A stretch of 64,000 bases of DNA from JACPKO01 sp964406775 (GTDB lineage: Bacteria; Patescibacteriota; Microgenomatia; Daviesbacterales; UBA10151): positions 1 through 64,000 of the forward strand of contig CAYOSW010000001.1 of assembly GCA_964406775.1 (NCBI GenBank), written 5' to 3'. Positions 44,255 through 53,762 of this stretch are shown here, one piece after another (position 1 is the stretch's first letter; every line of letters starts with the position of its first letter). The notes beneath the pieces were generated by a model, which was not told the DNA's origin, made no database searches, and saw nothing but the letters and a program-made list of their open reading frames with translations. A program made the position numbers and the translations under genes.

Positions 44255-44791
44255 TTATAAAACAGCGAGAAGTGCTCTGCCAGTTCTTGCTTCAACAGCC
44301 AGAAAATTTCTTTTATCAGGATCGTCTACGGCTCTGCTGAATAGTGCAGCGCACTGAACCGCTGTTTCAAGCTCTGTTTTATAAGTTTTAAGCCATTCTG
44401 CATCCTGAGGTTTGGCGGGTGTTCCGGCTTCGGGATCCCAGCCTTCTGTCGCTGCATTTATCAGAGTTGCGGCACGAACAGCGCGGATTTCGTCGTAGGC
44501 TCCGGTATTCTCAAAGGCAAAAGCCCTGACAGCAACGAGGGGTCTTAAACCGGTGTCTTTATTGTCCAAGGATTGGCCGACTGCATCCGCAACAACAAGC
44601 GCATCTTTTAATTCTGTTCCCTGGATAACACTGATTCTGGCAGAAGCTGCCCAAATTTCGGAAAATAAAAGCCCTTTATCTCTTTCGGTGCCCTGGATTC
44701 TCTGAGTTAATTGACCGGCGAGTTCCATAACAGTTACTGAGCGTGCCGTTGGGCTTCCGTGTCCTATTGCAAGTGATCTCTCAGCTAACAT
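44255..44791 (-). CDS. Hypothetical helical protein
   Basis: 178 residues, Ala-rich and predicted almost entirely helical (LVVADAVGQSLDNKDTGLR, AVRAFAFENTGAYDEIRAVRAATL), soluble, without signal or motif that I recognise. TTGACT-17-TAAAAT (44823-44828, 44800-44805) ends 8 nt before ATG, a strong leaderless promoter, which supports a real gene. Helical-repeat (TPR-like) folding is possible. Confidence 0.65.
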   Translation of the reverse strand: MLAERSLAIGHGSPTARSVTVMELAGQLTQRIQGTERDKGLLFSEIWAASARISVIQGTELKDALVVADAVGQSLDNKDTGLRPLVAVRAFAFENTGAYDEIRAVRAATLINAATEGWDPEAGTPAKPQDAEWLKTYKTELETAVQCAALFSRAVDDPDKRNFLAVEARTGRALLAVL

Positions 44792-44799
44792 TTCCCGAA

Positions 44800-44828
44800 A
44801 TTTTATCCGAGAATAAACTATAAGTCAA
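44800..44828 (-). promoter_or_regulatory. Promoter of the 44791 gene (leaderless)
   Basis: Minus-strand TTGACT (44823-44828), exact 17-bp spacer, TAAAAT (44800-44805), ATG 8 nt later. Confidence 0.7.
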
Positions 44829-44833
44829 GAAGA

Positions 44834-45154
44834 TTATTTATTTCCGGGTTTAACAATCCGGATACCCATTTTCTCAGCTTTTTTTGTGGCAGGGCTAACA
44901 GTTGTTTCTGATGAAGGGATATATTTTGCCTTAGCCGCTTCTCTTGAGGCGAGTTCATCACTGGGAGAAATTATTTCTCCCTGAACAGATCTTCCGTTGG
45001 ACGCAGCCTGAATAGTCACCCTCGGCTCGAGGGGCTTTACTTCAGGTTTTTTATCGCTTTGAGCCGGTGGGCTGATAAGAGCGGCCTCAACAGTCTGACC
45101 GTCGACTGTTACGTTGATTGGGGACTCTCCCGCTTCTTCGTTTTCGCTAATCAT
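44834..45154 (-). CDS. Hypothetical, probably disordered protein
   Basis: 106 residues rich in Glu, Lys, Pro, Ser and Ala. Two short segments resemble each other: INVTVDGQTVEAALISPP and VTIQAASNGRSVQGEIISPS, suggesting an internal duplication. No membrane segment. TATAAA lies 10 nt before ATG. Function unknown. Confidence 0.5.
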   Translation of the reverse strand: MISENEEAGESPINVTVDGQTVEAALISPPAQSDKKPEVKPLEPRVTIQAASNGRSVQGEIISPSDELASREAAKAKYIPSSETTVSPATKKAEKMGIRIVKPGNK

Positions 45155-45204
45155 TCTTATTTAATTTATATCTAAAATCGGGATGAAATCAAGGGGGGAG
45201 TTAA

Positions 45205-46449
45205 TTATTTTAAAGTTACATAAAAACCAGTAGCCGTGTACTTTTGCATTTTATCACCGATTTTGGCATACACGGAACCCCGGGTTTCTTTAAGTAGATT
45301 TGTATTCCAATCTTTTGCTCCCCAAAGCCTTGTCGGGTTTTTCGAATCGGCATAGAGTTCCAGATTGAAAGGATTATTCCGCGAGTCACCTATCTTATAA
45401 ATGCGGGTATCCTTAATCGCACCCTGTTTAAAAAGGTCGTCTGCACAGTTAACTAAATACAAAACACTCAAATTGTTTCCGTAAATATCGCCGCCGCCTT
45501 CTATCGGCACCAGATTTTTGATAATTGACGATTCGGTGACTGGTTGTCCTTCTTTAATGTAACTTACAATGAATAACCGCTCAGCGGTTGATGCTGCTGT
45601 TTGGTCAAGCTGATACTTGTCGTTATTGGTATTGATATCAAAATAATAGCCGTTAACGAAATCCTTCTTATCGGATTGATGGCTGTTTCCTAAAACGAAA
45701 CTATCAGGAAAACCCTTTAAAGGCCTCAGTACGAAATCTGAACAGCTGCTCAGTTCTTCGGTAAAAGTCACACTCTTTGCCATCTTAGTTAAGACATCCG
45801 TAATCTCTACCGGATCAAGTTTTTGCTGAAGCGCAGCATAGATATTTGCCGTGAAACGGTACTCTACTCCGTCTTTCCTGAAGCTTATTGATGTTTGATC
45901 CTGGAGTTGCTCAAAAAGTGCATTTTGACCTTCTCCCAAAGCCGGTATGTTGAAATTGTTGTTTTTAACAGGCGTAGGTACTGAAATATATTCCTGTGCG
46001 TAAGTAGGCGCATATTTAAGATCGACTGAACCAGAGGAATCCATACTTCCGATATCCGGAGGAATAGGTAAAGAGAGCATTCTTGGAGGGGTGGGATAAC
46101 TATATTCATAAGGAACACCAGCGGAAACTGAAATCATATATTGATCGGAAATCTCCGAGCCGGCTTTTAGGGGCTGAAAGTCAATAAACTTTATTTCCGA
46201 GGGGTACTTGTCCGGAGATCTGACCACCCATTCCGGGGGATATTTTATAGAAATCTGGCCGAACTTAAAGTTATAAACTTTCCAATCTGCCGTTTCTTTA
46301 TTTAAAACCTCAGCCGACTTTGAAGGTTTCTCCCTGCCGAATTTAGATAAAATCTGATCCTTATAGAAATAAAAACCGGCGGACAAAGCGAGAATTACAA
46401 CTAGGATAATAATTATCGGCGAAAAGCCTCTTTGATGTTGGGCAGACAC
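45205..46449 (-). CDS. Membrane-anchored hypothetical protein
   Basis: The N-terminus QRGFSPIIIILVVILALSAG resembles a prepilin-like or simple anchor helix but lacks the Glu at position 5 of true type IV pilins. Residues ~45-414 form an extracellular beta-rich region with WKVYNFKFGQISIKYPPEWVV, typical of CPR surface proteins, but no domain I can name. GTG start 46449 follows TACGAT by 6 nt with a TTGATT box 17 bp upstream. Confidence 0.65.
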   Translation of the reverse strand: MSAQHQRGFSPIIIILVVILALSAGFYFYKDQILSKFGREKPSKSAEVLNKETADWKVYNFKFGQISIKYPPEWVVRSPDKYPSEIKFIDFQPLKAGSEISDQYMISVSAGVPYEYSYPTPPRMLSLPIPPDIGSMDSSGSVDLKYAPTYAQEYISVPTPVKNNNFNIPALGEGQNALFEQLQDQTSISFRKDGVEYRFTANIYAALQQKLDPVEITDVLTKMAKSVTFTEELSSCSDFVLRPLKGFPDSFVLGNSHQSDKKDFVNGYYFDINTNNDKYQLDQTAASTAERLFIVSYIKEGQPVTESSIIKNLVPIEGGGDIYGNNLSVLYLVNCADDLFKQGAIKDTRIYKIGDSRNNPFNLELYADSKNPTRLWGAKDWNTNLLKETRGSVYAKIGDKMQKYTATGFYVTLK

Positions 46450-46455
46450 ATTTCA

Positions 46456-46484
46456 ATCGTAGATGCAAAAAATACTAAAATCAA
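46456..46484 (-). promoter_or_regulatory. Promoter of the 46449 gene (leaderless GTG)
   Basis: Minus-strand TTGATT (46479-46484), exact 17-bp spacer, TACGAT (46456-46461), GTG start 6 nt later. Confidence 0.55.
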
Positions 46485-46584
46485 GAGACTGATTATCCCC
46501 CCCCAGGGACTTTAAAAAACTTCCGGAATCTGTTAGAATTTTCATTCTGTTTCGCGTATATTTCGTGCCTTCAACTTATTAAAT

Positions 46585-49488
46585 ATGACAAATGAAAAAA
46601 TAATCATCAGGGGAGCCAGACAGCATAATCTCAAGAATGTTGATCTGGAAATTCCGAAAAACAGCCTGGTTGTCTTTACCGGGATTTCAGGTTCGGGTAA
46701 ATCCTCGCTGGCTTTTGATACTCTCTATGCGGAGGGTCAGAGAAGATATGTAGAGAGCTTATCCGCATACGCCAGACAGTTTCTGGGAGTTATGGACAAA
46801 CCCGATGTTGATTATATAGAAGGATTATCTCCAGCAATTTCCATTGATCAAAAATCATCCTCGCACAATCCGCGTTCGACAGTCGGTACGACAACCGAAA
46901 TTTATGACTATATGAGACTGCTGTTTGCGCGTGTTGGGCATCCTCATTGTCCGGTTTGCGGACGGGAAATTTCCCGGATGAGTGTTCAGCAGATTACCGA
47001 GGCAGTTATAGCCAAAATTAAAGATTCTTCAAAAAAGCAGTACCGGTTTTTTGTGATGGCTCCGATTGTAAAGGACAGAAAAGGAGAATTTACATCACTT
47101 TTTGAGGATTTGAGGAAAAAAGGATTCTCAAGAATCAGAATTGACGGCCATTTAAGGGAACTCTCGGAAGACTTTATGCTCCTTAAGAACAATAAGCATT
47201 CCATTGATCTTATCGTTGACCGTTTAGCTTTGGACAAGAAAAGTGTTCAAGAGCAAAGTAATTACTCAAGAATTTCACAATCAATTGAAACAGCGAGCAA
47301 GATGGGTGAAGGCTCAGTTATTATTTCCGAAGTATTGGACAGCTCGCTTGATTTCCCTCAGAATCCGAAAAAACTTGAGGACCATCTTTACTCAGAGCGG
47401 TTTGCCTGTCCTATCGATAATATTGCATTGTCCGAAGTCGAACCCCGACTGTTTTCATTTAACTCACCTCACGGAGCTTGTCCTGAATGTACGGGACTCG
47501 GTTCGCTTCTTGAAATTGATCCCGATAGTATCTTGAACCCGATACTCTCTATAGTTGAGGGAGGGATTTTGCCCTGGAGTAAACTTGCAACGAATGAGAC
47601 TTGGTTTACCAGACTTATTGAAGCAGTAGGTAAGGAATACGGCTTTACAATGAGTACCAGGCTTGGTGAGTTGAGCCCGGAGGCAAGAGAAATTTTGCTT
47701 TACGGAGCCGGCGAAAAAGAATTTTCTGTTGAGGGGAAAAACCGGCAGGGCAGATGGGTGAGTTTCCACTCAACATTCAAAGGACTTGTTGAAAACCTGA
47801 AAGAGCGCTACAGAGAAACAGAATCGGAATGGGTTAAAGCGGAAATTGAAAAGTATATGACCCGCGAAATTTGTCCGAAATGTAACGGGTCTAGACTGAA
47901 GGACGAATCTTTATCCGTTACCGTCGATAAGTTGAATATTGCCGAGGTTACTTCTATGTCGATTCGGGAGGCCCTGGATTGGGTAAAAAAACTTGAGATC
48001 GGTTTAACGCAAACAGATAGGGAGCAGATAATAGCAAAAACAATCCTCAAAGAGATTGTCTCCCGGCTTCAGTTTTTAGTTGATGTCGGTTTAGACTACC
48101 TTACTTTAGACAGAGCTTCTATGACTTTGGCCGGAGGGGAATCCCAACGTATTAGACTGGCCTCTCAAATAGGTTCTGGACTTTCAGGAGTGCTGTATGT
48201 GTTGGATGAGCCTTCGATCGGACTTCACCAAAGGGATAATACCAGGCTGATTACTACATTAAAAAAACTCCGGGAACTCGGGAACACTGTTATTGTCAAC
48301 GAACACGATGCCGAAACAATGCTTGAATCGGATTATATGTTTGAGATCGGACCGGGGGCAGGAGAGCACGGCGGAAGAATAGTCGCCCAGGGGACTCCTC
48401 AGCAGATTTTAGATAACCCCGATTCTTTGACCGGAAGATATCTTAAAGGCACTAAAAAAATCGAGATATTGCCGGAAACAAAAAGAAGCGAGAGTGCGGG
48501 AGAGCTTGAGGTCGTTAAGGCATCAGAACACAACCTCAAGAACGTTTCAATTAAATTTCCGCTGGGTAAGTTAATCTCTATTACTGGAGTTTCGGGATCG
48601 GGTAAATCAACATTGGTTCACGATGTTTTATTTAAAACACTGGCGCAAAAATTCTACCGGGCTAAGGATAAACCCGGAAAACACGAAAATGTTTTAGGAA
48701 CCGAAAATCTGGATAAGATTGTTATGGTTGATCAATCGCCTATCGGACGTACGCCGAGATCAAATCCGGCAACTTATACCGGCGCATTTACATTCATAAG
48801 GGAACTTTTTGCTGCGTCTCCTGAGGCTAAAATCCGCGGTTATGGTCCGGGCAGGTTTTCATTTAATGTCAAAGGCGGAAGGTGCGAAGTTTGCGAAGGA
48901 GAAGGACAAATTAAAATTGAAATGCAGTTTTTGCCCGATGTGTTCGTAAAGTGCGAGGGGTGCGACGGAAAAAGATATAACCGTGAGGCTCTCGAAATTC
49001 ACTTCAAAGATAAGGATATTTCTCAGGTTCTGGATCTAACCGTAGAAGAAGCACTCGACTTTTTTGCGAATATTCCGCAGGTAAAAAATAAATTTGCAGT
49101 TTTAAATGAGGTCGGATTGGGTTATATAAGGCTGGGACAGCCGGCTACGACTTTGTCGGGAGGAGAAGCCCAGAGAATTAAGCTTTCGTCCGAACTTTCA
49201 AAGCGCCAGACAGGACGGACTTTGTATATTCTTGATGAGCCGACAACCGGACTGCATTTTGCGGATATTGAACGGCTGCTTAAAATTTTAAGAAGACTGG
49301 TTGATATCGGGAATACGGTTATTATTATTGAGCACAATCTCGACGTTATTAAAAACGCGGACTGGATCATTGACCTTGGTCCTGAGGGCGGAGTTGGCGG
49401 GGGAACTCTAGTTGCTGAAGGCACACCCAAACAAATTGCTGCAAATCCGAACTCTCACACCGGCCGGTATTTGGCTAAGATAATCTGA
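46585..49488 (+). CDS. uvrA: Excinuclease ABC subunit A
   Basis: At 967 residues this is normal length with two ABC ATPase halves: GISGSGKSSLAF and GVSGSGKSTLVH Walker A motifs, LAGGESQRIRLASQ and LSGGEAQRIKLSSE signatures. The C-terminal zinc finger is intact (CEVCEGEG...CEGCDG). The first zinc finger reads C-P-I-D before CPECTGLG, so one of four cysteine ligands is Asp. UvrA recognises DNA distortions and loads UvrB. The promoter is less clear than for neighbours. Confidence 0.98.
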   Translation: MTNEKIIIRGARQHNLKNVDLEIPKNSLVVFTGISGSGKSSLAFDTLYAEGQRRYVESLSAYARQFLGVMDKPDVDYIEGLSPAISIDQKSSSHNPRSTVGTTTEIYDYMRLLFARVGHPHCPVCGREISRMSVQQITEAVIAKIKDSSKKQYRFFVMAPIVKDRKGEFTSLFEDLRKKGFSRIRIDGHLRELSEDFMLLKNNKHSIDLIVDRLALDKKSVQEQSNYSRISQSIETASKMGEGSVIISEVLDSSLDFPQNPKKLEDHLYSERFACPIDNIALSEVEPRLFSFNSPHGACPECTGLGSLLEIDPDSILNPILSIVEGGILPWSKLATNETWFTRLIEAVGKEYGFTMSTRLGELSPEAREILLYGAGEKEFSVEGKNRQGRWVSFHSTFKGLVENLKERYRETESEWVKAEIEKYMTREICPKCNGSRLKDESLSVTVDKLNIAEVTSMSIREALDWVKKLEIGLTQTDREQIIAKTILKEIVSRLQFLVDVGLDYLTLDRASMTLAGGESQRIRLASQIGSGLSGVLYVLDEPSIGLHQRDNTRLITTLKKLRELGNTVIVNEHDAETMLESDYMFEIGPGAGEHGGRIVAQGTPQQILDNPDSLTGRYLKGTKKIEILPETKRSESAGELEVVKASEHNLKNVSIKFPLGKLISITGVSGSGKSTLVHDVLFKTLAQKFYRAKDKPGKHENVLGTENLDKIVMVDQSPIGRTPRSNPATYTGAFTFIRELFAASPEAKIRGYGPGRFSFNVKGGRCEVCEGEGQIKIEMQFLPDVFVKCEGCDGKRYNREALEIHFKDKDISQVLDLTVEEALDFFANIPQVKNKFAVLNEVGLGYIRLGQPATTLSGGEAQRIKLSSELSKRQTGRTLYILDEPTTGLHFADIERLLKILRRLVDIGNTVIIIEHNLDVIKNADWIIDLGPEGGVGGGTLVAEGTPKQIAANPNSHTGRYLAKII

Positions 49489-49523
49489 TTTTTGCTACAA
49501 TTAACTCACAGATAATCTTTGTA

Positions 49524-51374
49524 ATGAAAAAGTTTTTATTTTCTCTCCTTTTACTTATCCTTTTGATTGTACCTTCAGATATTTTTGCGGCTAATGAATT
49601 TTCTTCTGGTTATAAAGTTAACTATTCCGTAAACCCGGATGGTGTGACTGAAGTAACCGAGGAGATTTTACTGAAAAATCTGACCGAAAAATTTTTTCCT
49701 TCGAGTTTTAGTGTAATTTTGCCTGGGAACAGCGTAACTGATGTTAAGGCTTCCGATTCTCAGGGCGCATTAGAAGTCGTTTCCGCAACTGAAGGCCCGA
49801 ACACCAAGCTTACGGTTAAATTTTCAAACCAGCAGATAATCGGTTTAAACAAAGAGTACTCGTTTAAACTAATTTTTAAAGACAGTAGTATCGCAAAAAA
49901 TCTGGGGAAAACCTGGATGATCAGTATTCCGAAGCTGACACAGGGATCTGAAGTTACGGACTCAACGTTTAGTTTATCGGTTCCGACCTCTTTTGGTGAT
50001 CCGGACTATATTGCGCCGTTACCTGTAAAAACAGCTGAGGCCGGCGGACGGATCATTTTTACCTACAACGAAAAGGAATTTTTTGCCTCCGGCATAACAG
50101 CAGTGTTTGGTCGGGAGCTTAACTTTTCTTACAAAACAGGCTACGTTCTGAAAAACAACTCAATTTTTCCTAAATATCTGAAAATAGTTCTGCCTTCGGA
50201 TTCGCACCTGCAAAAATCTTTTCTTGAATCAATTGATCCCAAACCTGAAAATACCGAAACAGATAAACTAGGTAACACCCTCGCAGTTTTTAAACTTAAC
50301 CCTGCGCAAGTTCTGAATGTCACATCTGCAGGCCAAGTTAAAACTTTACTCTCGGCCCAAAAAAAGGATTTATTGAATAATGAAGAAAAAATTTATTACA
50401 CGGATTCATCAAGATATTGGGATGTGACAAGTCCGGTGATTAAAAATAAACTATCCGAGATTTTGGCGGCTAATAACCCCACAACCGATTTTGAAAAAGC
50501 CCGGGAAATTGATAAATTCGTCAGTAATTTTCTGAGATTTAATTCGGATAGATTAAACCGCGGGTTTGACCGGTTTGGTTCGGTCACTGCCTTAAATAAC
50601 CCCGAACAATCTCTGGCTGCAGAATTTGTTGATCTGGAGATTGCTTTACTCAGGAGTGCCGGTATTCCTGCCCGCCAGGTTATCGGTTTTTCTTTAAACT
50701 CAAGCGGTAAGCCGTTCTCTTTTGTAAATCAAAAACTTCATACCTGGGTAGAGTTTTACGATAACGAAAAAGGCTGGGTTATATCTGATCCCGCCTGGGA
50801 AAATACAACTAAAGGTATAAATCTCTTTGCCTTTAATGATCTGACTCATATCAGACTCGCAGTTTCTGAAGGCCGTGATGAGTTTGTTTTACCTACCGAA
50901 GCCGAAGCGGGGATATTTGACGGTAATCCTTCGCAAAGGCAAGGAGCTCAACTGAGTGTTGAGGTTGCGCCGGAAATTCTTTCCGGTTTTCCTGCCAAAG
51001 CAAAAATCAGAATCAGTAATTTGGGCAATACCTCTTTCCCCGCAAGCGAACTGCAGATAGATACGTCTAAGATTTTATTGGTGACAGGTGACGGAGAGGC
51101 GGGTTCTGCAAAAGTTATTAAAACGCAGGTTTTGCCTCCATTCGGTAATCTCGAATATGATCTTAACTTAAAGACCGGGGCAATCTGGCATTCGTATCAA
51201 GATGTTTTACAAGTTACTTTTGCCGGCTTTACAGACACTCACGTTATTGCGGTAGTTCCGGTACTTTCATACCGGATTTTTGCAATTGAAATAGTCGGCG
51301 GTATTATTATGATAGCCCTTTTTTATATAGCTGTTTTTCTAATCCATCATAAATCTGCAAGAAATTCACGGTAG
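49524..51374 (+). CDS. Transglutaminase-like exported membrane protein, catalytic Cys apparently lost
   Basis: 616 residues: signal peptide (1-22, ends FAA), a long beta-rich region, a transglutaminase-like domain (~320-430) with LLRSAGIPARQVIGF, LHTWVEFYD and ISDPAW, a beta-sandwich (~470-580) and a C-terminal membrane helix (~590-610). The His and Asp of the triad are visible. The position 12 residues before the Arg of LLR, where Cys is expected, reads Ala within SLAAEFVDLEIALLR. It may therefore be a non-catalytic wall-associated protein. TAATCT lies 5 nt before ATG. Confidence 0.8.
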   Translation: MKKFLFSLLLLILLIVPSDIFAANEFSSGYKVNYSVNPDGVTEVTEEILLKNLTEKFFPSSFSVILPGNSVTDVKASDSQGALEVVSATEGPNTKLTVKFSNQQIIGLNKEYSFKLIFKDSSIAKNLGKTWMISIPKLTQGSEVTDSTFSLSVPTSFGDPDYIAPLPVKTAEAGGRIIFTYNEKEFFASGITAVFGRELNFSYKTGYVLKNNSIFPKYLKIVLPSDSHLQKSFLESIDPKPENTETDKLGNTLAVFKLNPAQVLNVTSAGQVKTLLSAQKKDLLNNEEKIYYTDSSRYWDVTSPVIKNKLSEILAANNPTTDFEKAREIDKFVSNFLRFNSDRLNRGFDRFGSVTALNNPEQSLAAEFVDLEIALLRSAGIPARQVIGFSLNSSGKPFSFVNQKLHTWVEFYDNEKGWVISDPAWENTTKGINLFAFNDLTHIRLAVSEGRDEFVLPTEAEAGIFDGNPSQRQGAQLSVEVAPEILSGFPAKAKIRISNLGNTSFPASELQIDTSKILLVTGDGEAGSAKVIKTQVLPPFGNLEYDLNLKTGAIWHSYQDVLQVTFAGFTDTHVIAVVPVLSYRIFAIEIVGGIIMIALFYIAVFLIHHKSARNSR

Positions 51375-51389
51375 TTGTAAAATACGCTG

Positions 51390-52679
51390 ATGTTGCCTTC
51401 GTTTGTTAATAAAGAGCTGGTCCCGCATAAACCCGGGATCTATATCTATAAAAATAGTTCCGGCAAAGTAATATATGTCGGGAAGGCGGTTGATTTATTT
51501 AGCCGGGTTTCGTCGTACTTTAATAACACCTGGAAAGATGTAAAAACCGCAAAATTGGTTGAAAATATTGCTTCCGCGGAAACAATTATTGTCGAATCGG
51601 AAATAGAGGCGTTAATACTTGAGGCAAATCTAATTAAAAAGTATATGCCTGTTTTTAATATCAGGCTTACTGATGATAAGGATTACCTATATATAGTAGT
51701 GACGGATGAGGATTTCCCCAAAATACTCACGGCCCGGAAGAAAGATATATTAAAGGTTAAAAAATGGTTCGGCCCGTATCCTTCGGCCACTACAGTTAAA
51801 ACCACATTAAAAAAGTTAAGGAGAGTTTTTCCCTGGTGTTCCGGAAAGAATCAGGAAGCGGGAATTGTGAATCAAGCAAAAAGAAAAGCGTGCTTTTATT
51901 ACCATTTGGGATTGTGTCCGGGAGCTTGTGTCGGGACTATTTCCAAAGAGGACTACGGCAAAATCATCAAAAGATTTTCTAAATTTTTAGATGGTAAAAA
52001 ACAGGAGTTGCTGGAAGAGTTGAATTCCGAAATGGAAAAGGATTCCAAAAATCTGAAATTTGAAGAAGCAGCAAGCGTTAAAAAAATTATAGAGGGAATA
52101 AATTACGTTACGGCTCCGACAAAAATTACCAACTACCTCCTTAATCCGAATTTTTTGGAAGATTTAACTAAAAATTCCCTGAGAGAACTTCAGAGTGTTT
52201 TAAATTTAAACGAACTACCGGTCAGGATCGAAGGTTACGATATTTCAAACTTCCAGGGCAGCGATGCGACGGGATCAATGGTTGTTTTGACTAACGGTGA
52301 AATTGATAAATCTCAATACAGAAAATTCAAAATACAAATTACGGGCAAACCCAATGATTTTGCAATGCACGCTGAAATGATGGGCCGCAGATTAAAACAT
52401 CAGGAATGGCCTTATCCGCAAGTTTTTATTATTGATGGAGGCAGAGGCCAGGTCAGTTCGGTTGTAAAAATTATGCAGGAGATGGGAGTTGATATACCGG
52501 TGTTTGGACTCGCAAAAAGAGAAGAATGGCTGTATCCGCCCGAGGGGGATATTATAAAATTGCCTAAAAAATCACTGAGCTTGCGTCTCTTGCAAAAACT
52601 CCGCGACGAATCTCATAGATTTGCGGTAAGCTATCATAAGAAATTGCGGGCGAAGGCTTTTTTGCCGGATAAAAAATGA
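51390..52679 (+). CDS. uvrC: Excinuclease ABC subunit C, short form
   Basis: The N-terminal GIY-YIG nuclease (PGIYIYKNSSGKVIYVGKA), Cys cluster region (CFYYHLGLCPGAC), UVR motif (EEAASVKKIIEGI) and the RNase H-like nuclease (GYDISNFQG, IDGGRGQ, DESHRFAVSYHK) are all present. At 429 residues it lacks the C-terminal tandem helix-hairpin-helix domain of ~600-residue UvrC. It makes the 3' and 5' incisions in excision repair. TAAAAT is 6 nt before ATG; its stop overlaps the next start (ATGA). Confidence 0.95.
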   Translation: MLPSFVNKELVPHKPGIYIYKNSSGKVIYVGKAVDLFSRVSSYFNNTWKDVKTAKLVENIASAETIIVESEIEALILEANLIKKYMPVFNIRLTDDKDYLYIVVTDEDFPKILTARKKDILKVKKWFGPYPSATTVKTTLKKLRRVFPWCSGKNQEAGIVNQAKRKACFYYHLGLCPGACVGTISKEDYGKIIKRFSKFLDGKKQELLEELNSEMEKDSKNLKFEEAASVKKIIEGINYVTAPTKITNYLLNPNFLEDLTKNSLRELQSVLNLNELPVRIEGYDISNFQGSDATGSMVVLTNGEIDKSQYRKFKIQITGKPNDFAMHAEMMGRRLKHQEWPYPQVFIIDGGRGQVSSVVKIMQEMGVDIPVFGLAKREEWLYPPEGDIIKLPKKSLSLRLLQKLRDESHRFAVSYHKKLRAKAFLPDKK

Positions 52680-53332
52680 ACAAAGAAAAATTAAATCAAT
52701 TTACACTGGACATTGAATTTTTGTTAATCTCCGCAGTTCAAGGTGTGGCTTTGGGTGCTCTGGGAACGGCTGCGGCAGGACCTTTAACTGATCTAAATTA
52801 CCAATATTGGCCTTATATTATCTCGGGATTTCTGCTTATCTTAACTTTTTGGTCGCAGGCGATCGTTCACTCACTGTCTTTTATTAAATGGCCTTTGGAT
52901 TTGGCGCATAATTTTCTTTACTTTCTTCTGGGGCTGGTTGAGTTTCTGGCATTTACCCAGCTTGAGGATCCCTTAAGGTGGTTTATTTTTCAGCTGGTGT
53001 TTGTCGTTGTCGGAGCGGGGTTGTATCTTGTGGATCTAAAGCTAATTAAAAGCGGGCGGGGGAATTTTGATGACACAAAGGAGCAAAAAGCCCTGTATAA
53101 ACATATCCTGGATGAGCAGGTCAAAGAAATAAAAACTCTTATTCCCTCGGGTCTGTTATTTAATCTGCTGGCTGTCTACTTTATCTGGAAATATCCCGGA
53201 ATTTTTATAGATCAGGGGTACCATATTTTTATAGTCGGAATTCAGGTATTACTAACTATGTATATTGTTTCGGTTTCCATAAAAAGCTTCAGAAAAAGAT
53301 CGGTACTCATCTCTGCCTGCATTAAAAACTAA
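52676..53332 (+). CDS. Multi-pass membrane protein of unknown function
   Basis: 218 residues with about six hydrophobic helices: ~15-35, 42-65, 75-95, 102-122, 158-176 and 184-205. A charged cytoplasmic loop (GRGNFDDTKEQKALYKHILDEQVKEIK) divides them. No recognisable family. It is translationally coupled to uvrC by a 4-nt overlap, though a repair role is not implied. Confidence 0.7.
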   Translation: MNKEKLNQFTLDIEFLLISAVQGVALGALGTAAAGPLTDLNYQYWPYIISGFLLILTFWSQAIVHSLSFIKWPLDLAHNFLYFLLGLVEFLAFTQLEDPLRWFIFQLVFVVVGAGLYLVDLKLIKSGRGNFDDTKEQKALYKHILDEQVKEIKTLIPSGLLFNLLAVYFIWKYPGIFIDQGYHIFIVGIQVLLTMYIVSVSIKSFRKRSVLISACIKN

Positions 53333-53349
53333 CTTGCTATAATGAGGTA

Positions 53350-53760
53350 ATGATTAAATCTGTCCTGAGGGATTATCTGTTTAATCTCGCTATTCTTTGG
53401 GGTGTAACCGAAATTTTCCCGGGGTTAAGTTATACCGGGGGATTTAAAACTCTGGCAATAGGAGCCCTGGGACTGATGGCTATGAATCTGGTAATAATTC
53501 CGCTTTTAAGAGTGGTTTTTTTGCCTTTAAATATTTTAACTCTGGGCATATTTACCTGGGTAATAAATGTTATTGCACTTTACCTGCTTACAACGATAAT
53601 TCCTCAATTTAAACTTCTGCCTTATAATTTTCCCGGAGGTTCTTTTTTAGGGATTGATCTGCCTCCTCAAAATTTCACCCTTCTGTGGGTAGCAATCATA
53701 GCCTCGTTTATGATAGGATTTGCAAGCAGATTTGTGCACTGGCTCACATCTCATAAATAG
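53350..53760 (+). CDS. Phage-holin family 4-like membrane protein
   Basis: 136 residues with four membrane helices and the family pattern LRDYLFNLAILWGVTEIFPGL, LRVVFLPLNILTLGIFTWVINVIALYLL. This family (actinobacterial phage holin 4-like) is widespread in bacteria as a small membrane protein of unknown role. TATAAT (53338-53343) ends 6 nt before ATG. It is 2 nt upstream of secG. Confidence 0.85.
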   Translation: MIKSVLRDYLFNLAILWGVTEIFPGLSYTGGFKTLAIGALGLMAMNLVIIPLLRVVFLPLNILTLGIFTWVINVIALYLLTTIIPQFKLLPYNFPGGSFLGIDLPPQNFTLLWVAIIASFMIGFASRFVHWLTSHK

Positions 53761-53762
53761 TT

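Noticed and set aside
45205..46449. Type IV pilin identity from the GFSPIII N-terminus
   Set aside because: The Glu at position 5 of mature pilins is missing and the protein is far too long for a pilin.
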